From DATCYX01 sp963714425 (GTDB lineage: Bacteria > Chloroflexota > Anaerolineae > Anaerolineales > UBA4823): a DNA stretch of 64,000 bases. Shown piece by piece: positions 62,468 to 64,000 of the stretch; position 1 is the stretch's first letter; each line of letters opens with the position of its first letter. The DNA is taken from assembly GCA_963714425.1 (NCBI GenBank), contig CAVQOI010000004.1, forward strand, positions 558,001 through 622,000, in the 5' to 3' direction. The notes beneath the pieces were generated by a model. It was not told the DNA's origin. It worked only from the letters and a program-made list of their open reading frames with translations, and did no database searches. The translations under genes and the position numbers were made by a program.

Positions 62468-63796
62468 GTGCAAAAAGAGGGAAACCGCTCACCATCGCTA
62501 GACACAACCATTCCCATCCTCCTTTCGGTCACGCTATTGGCGATTCTGTTTCTAAGCCTGCCAACTGGATTATCTCAGGCGGAGGGGGCTGGCTGGGCGC
62601 TCCAATTTGATGGCACGACAGACCAAGTTGTCTTTTCGACTACGATCGGCATGCTGGGAAGTGGATGGGAATCGACCAAGACGGTCAGCTTATGGATAAA
62701 ACCAACCGGATCTGCACCCTGCCAATTCAGTGAAATTCCAGGATGTGACCACATATTCGGCGACCGCCCGCGCTGGTGGGGTATATCAATTGGCGATATA
62801 TCCGGGGGCAGTGATCCCCTACAAAATCGCATTTGGGTATGGAACTTCGATGGTAGTCCAGGTAGCAATCTCGATGTAATCGGTGTTGATTACGCACTTG
62901 GTGAATGGGTCAATATCACCATGGTCCATGAGGCGGGCGAAATGCGGGCTTACAGGAATGGGGTCGAAGTTGGCAGCGTGCTGAGTGGAGCAACCGATCA
63001 GCCAGCGACAGGCGCGCGGCCGGTATTGTATATGGGTGGAATCATCGTGAATGAAACCAAGAACTGGACTTATAAAGGGGAGATCGATGAGGTGCGCCTT
63101 TGGAATCGGGCTCTAACGGAAACCGAGATCAACGAGAATCTATACTTACCGCTTGCTGGGAATGAGCCGGGGCTGACAGCTTACTACCAGATGTCGGATG
63201 GGCCGGGGAGTAGCATCTTGATGGATGATAGCCTGAATAATTGGCAGGGCGTGCTTCTCGATGGAGGCCTCGGCGTCCCTGGGGATGGCTTGCTGCCCCA
63301 ATGGGTAGAATCGGATTTGTTGCTAATACCCCCTCTAACGCCAACAGCCACACTATCCGGGACCCCAAGCGGCACAACTACCCAAACGCCAACCCTGACT
63401 ACCCCAGCGACTGCCAGCCAAACGCCAACCCCAACCGAAACTGGGACGCCGACACCGACTGCCAGCCAAACACCAACGCAAACCGAAACCGAAACACCAA
63501 CCCCAACCGCCAGTCAGACTGCAACTCCAACCGAAACCGAAACACTAACCCCAACCGCCAGCCACACGCCAACTCCGACCGAAACTGAGACGCCGACCCC
63601 AACTGCTACCCACACGCCGACTCCAACCGAAACTGGGACACCGACTGTCACCCATCCCCCTGGAGAACCCGGATCGTACATACATCTACCGTTTTTAATT
63701 AGACACACTCTCCCAACTGAGGGCAACGAACAGCCCAATTTTCGGCAGCGAGGTCTGGATTGGTTTAATACTATCTTTGCATCATCGGGTGAATAG
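62468..63796 (+). CDS. Secreted LamG-domain protein with Thr/Pro repeat stalk
   Basis: A 442-residue exported protein starting at a GTG. Residues about 14-38 form the signal peptide (IPILLSVTLLAILFLSLP). A LamG/concanavalin-type domain follows (about 40-250): WALQFDGTTDQVVFSTTI, KTVSLWIKPTG, EWVNITMVHEAGEMRAYRNG, GEIDEVRLWNRALTETEI, TAYYQMSDGPGS. Then comes a stalk of 16-residue repeats (ASQTPTPTETGTPTPT and variants) and a tail with YIHLPFLIRH. LamG domains bind carbohydrate or proteins, so it may be an adhesin. Confidence 0.82.
   Translation: MQKEGNRSPSLDTTIPILLSVTLLAILFLSLPTGLSQAEGAGWALQFDGTTDQVVFSTTIGMLGSGWESTKTVSLWIKPTGSAPCQFSEIPGCDHIFGDRPRWWGISIGDISGGSDPLQNRIWVWNFDGSPGSNLDVIGVDYALGEWVNITMVHEAGEMRAYRNGVEVGSVLSGATDQPATGARPVLYMGGIIVNETKNWTYKGEIDEVRLWNRALTETEINENLYLPLAGNEPGLTAYYQMSDGPGSSILMDDSLNNWQGVLLDGGLGVPGDGLLPQWVESDLLLIPPLTPTATLSGTPSGTTTQTPTLTTPATASQTPTPTETGTPTPTASQTPTQTETETPTPTASQTATPTETETLTPTASHTPTPTETETPTPTATHTPTPTETGTPTVTHPPGEPGSYIHLPFLIRHTLPTEGNEQPNFRQRGLDWFNTIFASSGE
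63413..63652 (+). repeat. Five tandem copies of a 48-bp coding repeat
   Basis: Five 48-bp units start at 63413, 63461, 63509, 63557 and 63605, each coding a 16-residue unit of the pattern A(S/T)(Q/H)TPTPTETxTPTPT. The units differ by point changes but not in length, which keeps the frame. Such repeats usually vary in number between strains. Confidence 0.9.
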
Positions 63797-63937
63797 AGAT
63801 GGCTAATCCAAAACTTGTTAAATCCCGAAGATTTCCATTACTTCACTCTATCAATTTCGATGATCTCGGTATATAATGAATTGAGAGCAGTTCTTAACAA
63901 GTTTCGATTAGGTTTACTTAGGCGGGAGTACAGACAG

Positions 63938-64000
63938 ATGCGAAGTAAGAATAATGCATCCACTCGTACATTATCGTCCTCGTTCTCCAAAACACCCCAA
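63938..64000 (+). CDS. Start of a gene running off the window (tentative)
   Basis: From the ATG at 63938 the frame stays open to the window end and codes 21 residues (MRSKNNASTRTLSSS...). GCGGGAG stands 9 bases upstream. Too short to identify; it could be the N-terminus of a basic, Ser/Thr-rich membrane or secreted protein. Confidence 0.4.
   Translation, partial: MRSKNNASTRTLSSSFSKTPQ

Noticed and set aside
63413..63652. Regular repeats that could suggest a CRISPR array
   Set aside because: Units are contiguous without spacers and stay in frame in a protein; this is a coding tandem repeat.

Overview
The window reads as chromosomal DNA of a bacterium of the phylum Chloroflexota, most probably an Anaerolineae-like lineage. 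This is inference from gene content and style: many secreted or lipid-anchored proteins with Thr/Pro (TPTPTxT) linkers, LysM/M23 cell-wall proteins, FG-GAP and LamG surface proteins, a FecR protein with DUF5666 repeats, a DUF5668 membrane protein, a Mut7-C protein with a ubiquitin-like N-terminus, and GlcDEF. I saw no rRNA, tRNA, CRISPR array, transposase or phage module.

Layout. 0-9.3 kb: zinc-ribbon/TPR protein, secreted beta-helix protein, hemolysin III-type membrane protein, GT39-like glycosyltransferase, then an ECF sigma factor overlapping a membrane FecR protein. 9.4-14.3 kb: a membrane-anchored lipase-like hydrolase, then UbiD decarboxylase, aconitase-X large subunit and aconitase-X small subunit. 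That trio matches the last steps of the archaeal-type mevalonate pathway and is the most notable metabolic cluster here. 14.8-20.3 kb: uvrA (with an in-frame amber codon at codon 3), SRPBCC protein, MFS transporter, intradiol-dioxygenase-like lipoprotein. 20.5-28 kb, minus strand: glcDEF plus DUF2203, an OmpR-type two-component pair, Mut7-C and DUF5668 proteins. 28-39.8 kb: FG-GAP protein, PAS-GGDEF cyclase, ABC exporter with azlCD, redoxin, panE-like reductase, LysM protein, metal ABC transporter, MFS transporter. 40-43.4 kb: small membrane proteins, a heavily decayed coiled-coil/NlpC-like gene, and arsR/arsM with a well-formed promoter and inverted-repeat operator. 43.4-49.7 kb, minus strand: M23/LysM endopeptidase, solute-binding lipoprotein, three tandem M42 aminopeptidases, a Ser/Thr/Pro-rich protein. 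50-59.7 kb: PIG-L deacetylase, greA, lysS, methyltransferase, lipoproteins, VOC protein, BBE-type flavin oxidase, SRPBCC protein followed by an attC-like hairpin. 59.9-64 kb: comEC and a LamG protein with a 48-bp tandem repeat.

Three window-wide patterns stand out. First, several otherwise intact genes (glcD, the Mut7-C gene, the LysM gene, comEC) are each broken by one apparent extra nucleotide, and uvrA has an in-frame TAG; this is either sequence error or real decay. Second, at least five genes have a -10-like hexamer exactly 7 nt before an ATG, which predicts leaderless mRNAs. Third, several exported proteins end in, or carry near the end, a short hydrophobic-Pro-hydrophobic-Arg motif after a linker.
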